Positions 47,443 through 58,900 of a stretch of 64,000 bases of DNA are shown in pieces. Under the pieces are notes generated by a model. The model had not been told where the DNA came from. It saw only the letters and a list, made by a program, of their open reading frames with translations, and did not search any database. Every line of letters starts with the position of its first letter. Position 1 is the stretch's first letter. Made by a program: the position numbers and the translations under genes. Source of the DNA: Pseudobutyrivibrio sp. OR37 (GTDB taxonomy: Bacteria; Bacillota; Clostridia; Lachnospirales; Lachnospiraceae); contig NZ_FOQF01000016.1 in the NCBI RefSeq assembly GCF_900113655.1, forward strand, positions 1-64,000, written 5' to 3'.

Positions 47443-50400
47443 ATGAAAAAGCAAATTCTAGCTTTAATAATGGCGGTGGCTATGGTATTTAGCACCCCAA
47501 TGCCAGTAATGGCAAGTGAAAGCTCAGATGATGTAATCGAGACCCCTGTAGATGAAACAGAGGCTACATCAGAAGAGCCAGAAGAATCATCTACCGAAGC
47601 TGATTCAAAGGATAACACTAATGTGGAATCTAATGAAGCTGAAGAAGAATCAGAATCAGTAGAGGAAGAAGCTCTTGAAGAGGAGCTTTTAGTAGAAGAG
47701 GATGAGGAAGAGGAACTTCTTGAAGAGAGCGAAGAAGAGGAAGTTACTGATCCTGATGTAACCGTAACATATCAAGGTACATCAAAGAAATTTAAGACAT
47801 ACTATGAGGCAGTTTCCTATATTGATACTTTAGAAGAATCAGACTCAGTATGTGAAATCCTTTTGAATAAGGATATCAGTGAAGCTTCTGCTGGATATGA
47901 TTATATTATTCCTAATAAGAACATCCCTCTTTTGATTAAGGGTGATGGCGGTGTTAAAAAACTTAATACATTTAACCGCGTTGAATTACATAGTGATACA
48001 GAATTCGAAAATATCACATTGGTTCCAGCAGATACAAATCAAGCATACGGAATCAACATGAACGGTCACAACTTTACAGTTTCAAAGGGTGGCGATTATT
48101 CTAAAGAAGATTTGTTTGATTTGGGTTCAAAGGGAACATCAATCTATTACGATCTTTCAGGTGGTACCTTCTATACAAAAGATGCTGATTTCACCTTCTT
48201 AGAGGTAGGCGTTGATAAGGCTTATATTGAAGAAGGCCATACACTAACTGCAGACAAGAAAGCGTATATCAAGCAATTAATGGGTAAGAAGAATCCATCT
48301 AATGATACAGCTGGCCCAGCTACAATCAAAGGTTATAAAGGCACAGAGCTTAAACTTACTAATATATTGACTGAAGATAGTCAGCCAGTACAGATAGGTA
48401 GAATCGATGCAGATGGAAATCTTATAGAGATGCCAAATGGTACAGTTGCATTTATAACCGCTGGCCCAACTGACTGGGAGAAGAATCAATTCACTCTCCT
48501 TCAGCCAGAAGGAAGCGAAGCCTCTAATAAGGCATATTATGATACAAGCTACTATAACTACCAATATATTGTAGGTGAACATCCACCTATTATACTTGAA
48601 GCTTCTACTGAAGCGGGACCTGATGTTCGCCTAGATCAAAATGCATTCAGTGACTGGAATAGCATGATTACATATATCAACAGCCTTGGTGATGTAAATT
48701 ACCGATATATGGTTGAAGTATATGGTGATGTAGTGGCTACTGGTACAAACATTTTCCCTGACAAGGCGGCTTGGTTTTCTGTATACACATTAAATAATGC
48801 AGGGACAATAACAATTGATGGCGATGGTATTTTACCATGCGAGGTATATTTCCAACATGTAGATACCAAGATTGGCGAAAATTGTTCAAAGCTAAATCTT
48901 GGAGATAATCGTATAACATTTGATAAGGCTAGTGCGGTTTTAGATTTTTCCAAGGTAGATATTACCTCTAATTATGATTTTAATAGTGGTAATAATTGCA
49001 TGGCACACATTCAATTAGGTGCAGAGGCTGTTTTTGGTGCAATAAACGTTAATAGTATGAGTGTTTCCTGCCCACAGATAACAATCAAGGTAGTGCCAGG
49101 TAAAAAGGCAATAATAGGTTCAATTAGTGGAAACTATAGCAATAATGCACCAGGAATCAATGAATATTACGATACTTACGTAAATGTAGAAGAAGGTGTA
49201 GAACTATATTCTCTTGCGATTCATTCATCGTCATTTAGCGGAGAGTCAATACATTACAGAAGAGTAGATAAGAATGGTAAACTCCTTGAAATTAAAAAGG
49301 GCGATACACTTTTCTACAACAAAGGTCGTACAAAAGATTTTGAAGGCCTTGTAATTGACCAGCCAGAGGGTGGCGATACAAAGCTTATCCCATGCCTTTC
49401 TGGAGAAAATATCGTAGCAGATAAGCTCACAGTTAGACTGGATTCATATAATATAGAACCAGAGGATTACCATCATACAGAGTATTTCCCAACATGGAAG
49501 GATGCCGTAGCTAAGGCAGATTTACTGTATAGCTATAGCAAGGATTTTACATTTGCAATTACTATCGAAGAGGATACAGCACTAGACAAGCTTACTCTTC
49601 CAAAGGCTCCTGTTACTATCGTAGGTAATGACAAGACAAAGCTTTCATTTGGTGGAGATTTAGCACCTGCAACAGATGTAACATTCCAGAATATCGTACT
49701 TGAATCTACAAAATCAGGTGCAAAGATGAATGCTGGTGCACATCAGCTTAAATTCCAGAATGTTAAGTTTAACAATATATTTGCTTCAGTATCAGCTACT
49801 GGCAAGGGTAAAATCACAGTTGTTGGCGGCGCTGATAGCCGAGCAGCACTTGAATCAACAGGTGCAATCAACGTTTCTAATTTAACTTTAGTATTCGCTG
49901 ATGTTACATCAACAACAGGAAGCATTAACGTTTCTAACCTTGCAGAGCTTTCAGGCTCAAAGATTGATGTAAAGACAGCCGCTACATTCAAGAATATTAA
50001 TTCAATGGATGATAGCAACACAATCACTTACGGTACAAGCTACTCTAACAAGCTTTCTATCACAGGTGTGGTAAATGCAGATGTTGCATCAAAGGATATT
50101 ACAGCAAAGACAACTGGCGAAAAGCCTTATGATGTTAAGATCAGTGAATATGCTATTAATGTATTACCTAAGTTTTTAACAGCAAATGATTATGCTAGCG
50201 CAGATACATATCTTAAGAAGGATATCGTATTTGCAAAACAGGCTCCTGCATGCTACTTCGTAATTGGAAAGAACATTGCAGGCGCAAGCACTACAATTAA
50301 GTACGCAACAAAGAAGGTTGCAAATGCACTTCGCATCGACACAGCACCTATCGTATATGCGGTAGAAGTTTTTGAAACCAGCGACCAGGGCAATTGCTCA

Positions 50401-52800
50401 TGGGGTACATTTGCTACTCTAAAGGAAGCATTTGCTGAAATCGACAAATCAGGAAGCATTGCAAAGAATTATATCGTTGCAATCAATCCTACAGTGCAGC
50501 AGGACGTTGAGCCAATCAAGCTTACAGATAATCTTACAACAGCTACAAAGGCTGCACAGATTACAATCAAGCCAGCAGATGGTGTTAGCGGAAAATACGA
50601 GCTCAAGCTTAAGAATGCAATTACTCTTAAGTCAAATCTCGTTTTAGAGAACATCAAGCTTGCAGACAACCCTGCAAAGAACGGAACAAATACAAAGCTT
50701 AATGCTACACTTGGAAAGTTCAAGCTTACACTTAAGAATTCAGAAGTCTCAAACGACAGAATCGGAAACATCACAGGTAGTGGTGTAAATGCAGCTTCAG
50801 GATTTATCGTAAGAAACAGTGGCGATATCGTTGTAAATGGCAACATGAACAACGTAGGTACACTTGATTTCGAAAACGGCAAGTTTACAGTTTACGGTAA
50901 AACAAACATTGGAAATCTTGTATCAAAGGACAGCACCCGTAGAACATTTGTAGGTACTGCGCAGGTAGCAACCGCAAAGGTAAAGGGACAGGTTGTAGCT
51001 ACAAAGATTACATCTAACATCACTGTAGCAAACAAGATTGAAGCAGAAGATATTTCAATTGCACCATCACTTGAAATCAAGCTTCTATACAAGGATAAGA
51101 AAAAGGGCTATGTTGAGCTTGGAAGCAATGATGTTACTTTCGAAGGCTTCAAGGATGGCACACTTGCTCACAACAATCCTAAGTATCAGATTGTAAAGGC
51201 TCCAAAGGCAGCTAACAATAGATTCGTATATACGGATTCATCTGTTGCAGGCGGAAAGCTTGTTAAGAAGAGCGGTTCAATCTTCTATGTAGACAATACT
51301 ACAGTTGAGGAGAACTATGGATTATATGAAGCAGCTGGTGAGGACGCAACTAAAACAGCTGTAGAGCTCGCATCCTTTGCTACATACAAGGAAGCAATCG
51401 CAGAGATTAATGCTATCAAGAATCCTAATGGTATCTATATAATTGTGCCACTTAAGTCTGATAACAAGCCTGAGAATCTTGTAATGCCAGCAGCTAATTG
51501 CGCAGACAAGCTTATACTATCAGCAAACCCTGCACGTCCAACAGATAATACATTTAGTATTACAAACACAAGCCTTAACCTTACTTCAGATTTAATGTTT
51601 GGCGGAATTACAGTAAAGGCTAGTAAGCCAGTTGCAATCAATGTTGGCCAGCACACACTTGCCATTACATCTGTAAATTGGGATAACAGTATTAAATCAA
51701 TCACAGGTGCAGGCGAGAACTTTGTCAACAAAAAGACAGGCGCTATGAGCCGTGTAATGATTGAGGGTTCTACAATCAATGTAGATGGAAATGTAACAAA
51801 GCTACACGACCTTGGACTTTCAAATTCCGCTACATTGAACGGTCACGGAAAGGTATCTGTTGGCACAATTTATAACAATGGCGCAGGCAATACCATTACA
51901 GCACCTTGCACATACACTACAGAAAAAGATAAAAAGACAGTAAAGGCTGTTAAGACTAATATTACTGTAGTTAATGGCTTCGAGAATAGCGGAAATCCTG
52001 TAAACTTCAAGCTTGTTTGCAAGGAAAAATCAGGTCAGTATACTGAATTAACACAGCTTGAAAAGAACGGCACAATCGACCTTAGCAAGGTAGTAGCCAG
52101 CGCAACACCAGCATTTGAAATCATCAAGACTACTACAGCAGCTGTTGAAGATGCTAGTGGTGTTCCAAGCTTCAACCTTGTTCTTAACTCTACAGTAGCT
52201 AGCAAGGCTGCAGATGTAGTTAGAAAGAATGGCGTGCTTTATTACAACACAGCTGTATTTTCAAAGGTTCCAGGTTATGAGCTTTCAGTACTATCACATG
52301 AGGGTGACATTATTAATCTTGTAGGTAGATATGCTACATATAATGATGCAATAACTGATATTAACAATAAGCTTCCTATGGCTGAATACAGCCTAAAGGC
52401 AAATGCAGAATCAGGTTCCCTTCAGCATCCAGTAGAAATCTACAACATGCCAAAGGCAAACAAGGCACCTAAATTTACACTTACTGCTGATAAGGCAACC
52501 AACCTGAAATATAATGGCAACAAGGGCATGACAATAAAGGTAGATAAGAATCAGAGAGTTTATATTGTAAATATCAATTTTGTCTCTGAAGGCAAGGGCA
52601 AGAAGCCAGTTAATATTTCATTAGGAAATGGCAGCAGCCAGTATAATTCATTTGACTCATCTATCGATAATTTAAAGAACATTACAGGTAGTGCCAACTC
52701 AACAGTTTCCTTTAGCAGCAGCAAAGGGGAATCCCAGTACTACACAGGTACTGTTTCAAAGAATATCAATATGTATGGATATATTTCTAAAAAGAATTAA
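47443..52800 (+). CDS. Giant secreted beta-helix-like repeat protein under c-di-GMP control, array member 8
   Basis: A 1785-aa secreted protein. Signal peptide 1-~25 (VMA|SES) and a very acidic stretch 26-105 with EEELLVEED and EEELLEESEE. The rest holds six large repeats of ~280-320 residues. Each opens with a short [FY]xT[YW]xxA segment (FKTYYEAVSYI, FPTWKDAVAKA, FATLKEAFAEI, FATYKEAIAEI, YATYNDAITDI) followed by short strands rich in Asn/Gly/Thr, as in right-handed beta-helix proteins; the fold is inferred. It lacks LRR, InlB and GKGNYTG repeats and the usual C-terminal module, ending MYGYISKKN. I start it at ATG 47443, 6 nt after AAGGAG; a longer frame opening at GTG 47377 lies inside the regulatory terminator. 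It is the only array gene with a riboswitch; an adhesin or biofilm role fits c-di-GMP control. Confidence 0.9.
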   Translation: MKKQILALIMAVAMVFSTPMPVMASESSDDVIETPVDETEATSEEPEESSTEADSKDNTNVESNEAEEESESVEEEALEEELLVEEDEEEELLEESEEEEVTDPDVTVTYQGTSKKFKTYYEAVSYIDTLEESDSVCEILLNKDISEASAGYDYIIPNKNIPLLIKGDGGVKKLNTFNRVELHSDTEFENITLVPADTNQAYGINMNGHNFTVSKGGDYSKEDLFDLGSKGTSIYYDLSGGTFYTKDADFTFLEVGVDKAYIEEGHTLTADKKAYIKQLMGKKNPSNDTAGPATIKGYKGTELKLTNILTEDSQPVQIGRIDADGNLIEMPNGTVAFITAGPTDWEKNQFTLLQPEGSEASNKAYYDTSYYNYQYIVGEHPPIILEASTEAGPDVRLDQNAFSDWNSMITYINSLGDVNYRYMVEVYGDVVATGTNIFPDKAAWFSVYTLNNAGTITIDGDGILPCEVYFQHVDTKIGENCSKLNLGDNRITFDKASAVLDFSKVDITSNYDFNSGNNCMAHIQLGAEAVFGAINVNSMSVSCPQITIKVVPGKKAIIGSISGNYSNNAPGINEYYDTYVNVEEGVELYSLAIHSSSFSGESIHYRRVDKNGKLLEIKKGDTLFYNKGRTKDFEGLVIDQPEGGDTKLIPCLSGENIVADKLTVRLDSYNIEPEDYHHTEYFPTWKDAVAKADLLYSYSKDFTFAITIEEDTALDKLTLPKAPVTIVGNDKTKLSFGGDLAPATDVTFQNIVLESTKSGAKMNAGAHQLKFQNVKFNNIFASVSATGKGKITVVGGADSRAALESTGAINVSNLTLVFADVTSTTGSINVSNLAELSGSKIDVKTAATFKNINSMDDSNTITYGTSYSNKLSITGVVNADVASKDITAKTTGEKPYDVKISEYAINVLPKFLTANDYASADTYLKKDIVFAKQAPACYFVIGKNIAGASTTIKYATKKVANALRIDTAPIVYAVEVFETSDQGNCSWGTFATLKEAFAEIDKSGSIAKNYIVAINPTVQQDVEPIKLTDNLTTATKAAQITIKPADGVSGKYELKLKNAITLKSNLVLENIKLADNPAKNGTNTKLNATLGKFKLTLKNSEVSNDRIGNITGSGVNAASGFIVRNSGDIVVNGNMNNVGTLDFENGKFTVYGKTNIGNLVSKDSTRRTFVGTAQVATAKVKGQVVATKITSNITVANKIEAEDISIAPSLEIKLLYKDKKKGYVELGSNDVTFEGFKDGTLAHNNPKYQIVKAPKAANNRFVYTDSSVAGGKLVKKSGSIFYVDNTTVEENYGLYEAAGEDATKTAVELASFATYKEAIAEINAIKNPNGIYIIVPLKSDNKPENLVMPAANCADKLILSANPARPTDNTFSITNTSLNLTSDLMFGGITVKASKPVAINVGQHTLAITSVNWDNSIKSITGAGENFVNKKTGAMSRVMIEGSTINVDGNVTKLHDLGLSNSATLNGHGKVSVGTIYNNGAGNTITAPCTYTTEKDKKTVKAVKTNITVVNGFENSGNPVNFKLVCKEKSGQYTELTQLEKNGTIDLSKVVASATPAFEIIKTTTAAVEDASGVPSFNLVLNSTVASKAADVVRKNGVLYYNTAVFSKVPGYELSVLSHEGDIINLVGRYATYNDAITDINNKLPMAEYSLKANAESGSLQHPVEIYNMPKANKAPKFTLTADKATNLKYNGNKGMTIKVDKNQRVYIVNINFVSEGKGKKPVNISLGNGSSQYNSFDSSIDNLKNITGSANSTVSFSSSKGESQYYTGTVSKNINMYGYISKKN

Positions 52801-52809
52801 TACTGTAAG

Positions 52810-52840
52810 GACAGCGAGAATCACCTCGCTGTCTTTTTTT
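52810..52840 (+). terminator. Intrinsic terminator after array member 8
   Basis: GACAGCGAG (52810-52818) pairs with CTCGCTGTC (52825-52833), with a 6-nt loop and a run of seven T. Confidence 0.93.
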
Positions 52841-52910
52841 ATGCCAGGAACGGCTGCGCTGGTTGCAAAGGGGAAATAAAGGATAAATTGTGAATTTTAT
52901 AGCGTTATAC

Positions 52911-52939
52911 TTTACATGGCAATTATACCATGATATAGT
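52911..52939 (+). promoter_or_regulatory. Promoter for the first C1 peptidase gene
   Basis: TTTACA (52911-52916), a 17-nt spacer and TATAGT (52934-52939) with an upstream TG (TGATATAGT). The segment CATGATATAGTTTTATAACATA resembles the stretch at 60754-60777 before the second peptidase gene, so the two genes appear to share a promoter ancestor. Confidence 0.65.
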
Positions 52940-52985
52940 TTTATAACATAATGGATGAATCCGGGATTATAGGAGTATTGATATC

Positions 52986-55900
52986 ATGAAATTGAGAATG
53001 AGACTGTTAAGTTTATTACTTGCTGGTGCTTTAGCCTTCACATCTGTGGATATGAGCGTATACGCTGCAAGTGTAGAGGAGCCAGTGCAGGAAAACGCTG
53101 AAACCAGATCAACAGATGATAATGGTAATCAGACCTCAGATGGCCAGCCAGAGGAAGGTGAGCCAGAAGAAGGTGAGCCTGCTACCGAAGAAGGCGAAGC
53201 TACAGAAGAAAACGCTGAAGCTGAAGCTGAAGCTGACGCAGAAGCAGAGCCTACAGAAGTAGAGCCTACAGAGGAAGAGCCTATAGAGGAAGAGCTTGTA
53301 GAAGAAGAGCTTACTGAGGAAGACCTTCTCACTGAAGAGGAGGAAGAAGAGGAAGAGGAGCAGATTATCAGCTACAACGAAATCACTCCTATCCATACAA
53401 AGTACAAGCTTGCTTTAGTCAGTCTCGAAAAGAAATTCCCTAAATATATATACGCAATGACAAACAAGGATGAGGAAGTAAAAATCCGCATCTATGATTG
53501 GGTTGCAGTTGATGATTACGATCAGAATCTTGGCGAGTATAAATTCGAGCCAGTAATCGATACAGATTACCAGGTAAGCGAGGACGCTGAAGAACCAGCA
53601 TTAATGGTGTATGTTGAGGATGAGTCAGATGGTCCTACAGGCTATGTGGCTGATGAAACAAAGCCAGATGTTCCAGTGGTAAAAAATGAAAGCGGATTAC
53701 TTAAAGCAGCGCTTCCAGATACATATAACAATAAGGACAATCTCCCTGTAATCCGTGATCAGGGCCAAGAGGGAGCTTGTTGGGCTTTTGCTACTATGGC
53801 TGCTATCGAGTCTGATTTGATTTCAAAGGGTGAAGCATCAAAGAGCATCGATTTGTCAGAATTACAGATGGCTTATTTTGCTGCCCACAATTTTGATGAT
53901 CCTAAGAATTGTCACGACAATGATACATTTTCATTTGCAGGTGCGCCAGGCAAAAAGTATTTATCAACAGGTGGTAATACAACAATTTCCACAAGAGCAT
54001 TGATGAATAAAATAGGTGCAGTCAAGGAAGACTATGCTCCATATTCAATGGGCGCTGATGCTGTACTTGATGATATATTTGCGGTAAGTAGTGATTATGT
54101 TCAGCTTTATGATTCTTATGAAATTAACTATGAGAATAAGGACTTAATAAAAGAAGCAATTATGCAAAGAGGTGCAGTTGCTGCATCCTTTTGGGCAAGT
54201 GAAGATGATGGCTTTGGACATACAGTTATTACACATGATTCTGAGGGTAAAGTAGTGGAAAAGGAATATAGAGGGGATGCCCATTATTCAGCTACTTATA
54301 ACTCATTTTATGGTTCATATGAAAATACAAATCATGCTATTGCTTTAGTTGGTTGGGACGATAATTTCTCAAAAGATAATTTCTATGAAGGCTGCAAGCC
54401 AGAAGGAAATGGTGCATGGTTAGTACGAAACAGCTGGGGCTTGGATGATTATGGAAAGCAGGGTTACTTCTGGCTTTCATATTATGATGCAGGTTTAAAA
54501 AGTAGTGGAAGTGTAACTGCATTTTCGGCATCTACTACCCAGTATGACAATGCCTATTCATATGCTACTGGTGAATCAGTATCATATTATACATTGGGAT
54601 CATATAACGATGGTGATCCTATTACTATAGAAGTAAAATATTCTGTAGATGCTGGTGAAACAATCGAAGCTGTATCTACTGAAATATTGAATACTAATTC
54701 TAAGATTGATGTATCTGTAACAGACGGTAAGAATACGGTTTCAGGCTCTCGTAATGTTGTTGAAGCAGGTAATTACACAGTAAAGCTTACAAGTGGGTTA
54801 GAGATAACAGAAAAGACAGATGTTACTGTGACTGTGACAATTACTCCAGCCGCAAATGAGAAACCGTTGTTGTTATTTGAAGATACTGACCCAAATGAAA
54901 TAGGTAATCCTAATCCAAATAGCAAGGATTATTGCGTTACTACTCATACGGCTAGTATGGACAAAGGATTTTCAGTAAAGCGTGGAAGTAGTACAAAAAA
55001 CTATAGCAAAGATCCTTTAGTAAGAATCTATACAAATGATGTAACTACTGGTGATGTATCAGGAGAATTAAGTGTATCCGAGGATGAAATTTTAGATTAT
55101 GGCGGAACTACACACACTGTTACAATGGCAGATGATTCCATAATCAAAGATGCATCAAAGCTTACTTGGTCTGTTGTAGATAATACTATAGCTACAGTTT
55201 CAGCCGCAGGTGTGATTACACTTGGCCACAAGAGAGGTTCCACAATTGTTGTGGGTTCTTATGTAGATCCTACTACAAATAAAAAATATGAAGTTAATAT
55301 ACGTGTAACAATTAAGCATTATGAAATTATATATGATGGTGACGGAATCACTGTAGCAGATAAGTACAAGGAGTATTATCCAGGTGATGTGGCAAGCTGC
55401 ACTTTACCAACATCTACCCAAATAAGAAAGCTAGGCTATAAGCTGGAAGGCTTATATTTAGATGCGGAATTTACAACAGAGCTTACTTCAGAGATACTTA
55501 GCACAAAAACAGGAACTGTAACTGTATATCCAAAGTGGGAAAAGCAGAAGGTTGCATTGATGTATGTAAAACCTAATAGTACTTTAGATGGCTATTTAAA
55601 TAATAATTATACTATTATTAAATCAAATTTATACATGGATTCTTTCCCATATACATTGCCAACAAGAAGTGACTTAGGCTATTATGATGATCTAATTCAG
55701 ATGGAAGGCTCAACAGGAAAGGTATTCTCTTATTTTTCATGGGATGAGGCAGGAGAACAGCCTGTCAATGTTATTACATTAGACGATGCTTTCGCAGCAG
55801 ATAATGATCTCAATTCGGTATATGGCTTAATCGTAACACTTTACCCACAGTATAAGGATGATACTTCCGTAAAGGTTACATTCAATCCAAATGGAGGCAG

Positions 55901-58900
55901 CGTTAATAAATCTAGTCAATCAGTAGAGCCAGGTGAGGCCTATGGAACACTCCCAACACCTACTCGTACAGGCTATACATTCACAGGCTGGCATTTAAAT
56001 ACAGCAAGTGGAGCAAAGGTAGATTCAACTACTATCGTAAATACGAATTCAGCTCATACACTTGTGGCATCATGGGAAGCTAATAAATACACTATTACAT
56101 TTTATGCTAATGGTGGAACAGTAGATGTGGCTACTAAGGAAGTAACATACGATTCATTGATAGGTGAATTACCAGTTCCAACTAGATATGGATATAACTT
56201 TAAGGGCTGGTTCACAAAGTCATTAGGTGGTATTGAATACAAAGCAACTTCAAGATATGATTTCACATCGAATTTATCACTCTATGCACAGTGGACTGAA
56301 AAGAGCAAAGTCAAAATTAACTACAATGTAAATTCAGGTGATAGTCTGAAGCCTTCATATAAGGAAGTATATAATGACGAGCCTTACGGAACATTACCAA
56401 CACCAACACGCACAGGATATACATTCACAGGCTGGCACTATAATTCTGCTGATGGAGACATAGTTACAGCTGAAACAGCATTAAAGTCTAAGTCTGCACA
56501 TACTATTTATGCGTCATGGGAAGCTAATAAATACACCATTACATTTAATGCAAATGGTGGAACAGTAGATGTGGATTCTAAGGAAGTAACATACGATTCA
56601 TTGATAGGTGAATTACCAGTTCCAACTAGAGATGAATATGTGTTTGATGGATGGTTTACATCAGCATATAGTGATACAGAATATAAAGCAACATCAAAAT
56701 GTGATTTCACTACTAATAAGACTCTCTATGCACATTGGACTGAAATAAACAAGGTAAAGATTACCTTTAACGCAAATGGTGGTGACGTAACACCTTCTTA
56801 TAAAACTGTAAATGAAGATGATGCCTATGGAGATTTGCCAACACCAACACGCGCAGGATACGAATTTGTTGAGTGGCGTTACGATTCTGCTACTGGAGCA
56901 AAAGTAACTGAAGAGACACCATTAAAATCAACATCTAATCATACATTAGTTGCTTTTTGGAAAGCTAATACATACAATGTTACATTTGATTCAAATGGTG
57001 GCAGTGTAACCACTACAACTAAGAGCTTTACTTCAGGTTCTGGCATATATGATTTACCAACTCCTACAAAAGAAGGCTACATATTTGATGGTTGGTACAC
57101 TGAAGAGTCAGGCGGCACAGAAGTAAAAGCAGGTGATAAATATACCTACGCAAAAGATATCACCCTCTATGCTCATTGGTTGGAGAAGCCAGCAGTAGAA
57201 GTAAAGGTAACAGTATATATCCGTGACTACCGTGCTAGAGTGCTTGATACAAGAGAGATTAAGCAGGGTGAGCCTTATGGCACATTGCCTGAGATTCCAG
57301 AACGAAGCGGTTATAGACCGGTTGGTTGGTATTCATCATCAAAGCAGGCGCTAATATCTGAGACAGATATAGTAGGTATGTATACAGAGGATTATGTAAC
57401 TCCAAGATACGAGGCTATCGAATACACTGCACATGTTATCTTTGATTCAAATGGTGGTAGCGCTGTAGAGCCAAAGACATACAAATGGACATACGATAGC
57501 GTTCCACAATTTGGTGAACTTGAGATACCTACTAAGGAAAACGCTGAATTCTTAGGATGGAGTACAGTTCCTACGGTTGAAATTTTTATCGTAAAGGATA
57601 CAGATGAGATTCTTTTAAAAAACAGCTATGATGCCTCACAGCTAGAATCAGACATCACACTGTATGCAATTTGGCAAGATGATGAGCCTGAAAGAGTTCA
57701 TGTGCTCTATCATGCTAATGGAGGAACACTAAGTTATGGTTATGAAAGAGAGACTATTGGTGAAAATCTGGTTGTTGGGTCTAAATATTACTTATATACA
57801 CCATATCGCCAGGGCTACGAATTTGTTGCATGGCACATTAACACTGTAGATGGTCCAATTGTTACAGAATCATCCATAGTAGAGCTTACAGAAGACCACA
57901 CAATTATTGCTGAGTGGCAGCCAGCATACGTAGATCCAAATGTTAGATATCGAATCCTACTTAATCCTATATCTGATTATGGTACTGTTCCAGCAGATTT
58001 GGGAGAGGAAGAGCATGTAACAGGTGAGAAGATAGGCAAATTACCAGCACTTACTTCTGATGAAAAAGTATTTGCCGGTTGGTATTGGGATTCTTTATAT
58101 ACTGATAGGATTACAGAGGAAAGCATTATTCCAAACATAGCTGTTAGAACTATGAACATCTATGCTAAGTGGATTGATAACCCAAAGGTTGCTACTATCA
58201 CAGCATCAGTGGAGCCAGGAGATGTAGAGCTTGGAACAGTGGTGACTCTTGAGACTGAAACCAACTATGCAACTATCGTATATACGATAAATGGTGGTTC
58301 CCAGCAGACCTATAGCGATGGCATTATCTTAGACCAAACAGGTACATACACTATCAAGGCTAAGGCCACAGCTTCAGGTTATACAGACAGTGATGAAGCT
58401 ACATTTACATACACAGTTAAGGATTCTGACAAGGAATCAAGCAGAATCGAAAACGCTGCTGACCGCGCCGAGTACGAGGCATCGCCAAAGACAGGCATTT
58501 GGATTGCAGGAATCCACAATAATACATTTACCTACAATGGTGCTGCATTCAAGCTTACACCAGATGCAGATTTTAGAGTATATGATGGTGTTGAGCTTTT
58601 ACAGAACAAGGTGGATTACACCTACAAGCTTGCCAAGAACACAAATGCAGGTCAGGCTACAATTTCAATCATAGGTAAGGGCGATTACAAGGGCACTTAC
58701 ACAGATACATTTACAATTGAGCCAAAGCCATTTGATGAGGGCACCACATATATCTTAGCTAAGGATGCTTATCCATACACAGGAAAGCTCATTAAATCAG
58801 CAGTCACTGTCAAGGATGTTAGAAACGGCAAGACAGTAACTCTTTCAAAGAACAAGGATTATACCCTTGAATATTTTGATGCTGCAAACGGTCAGGCTAC

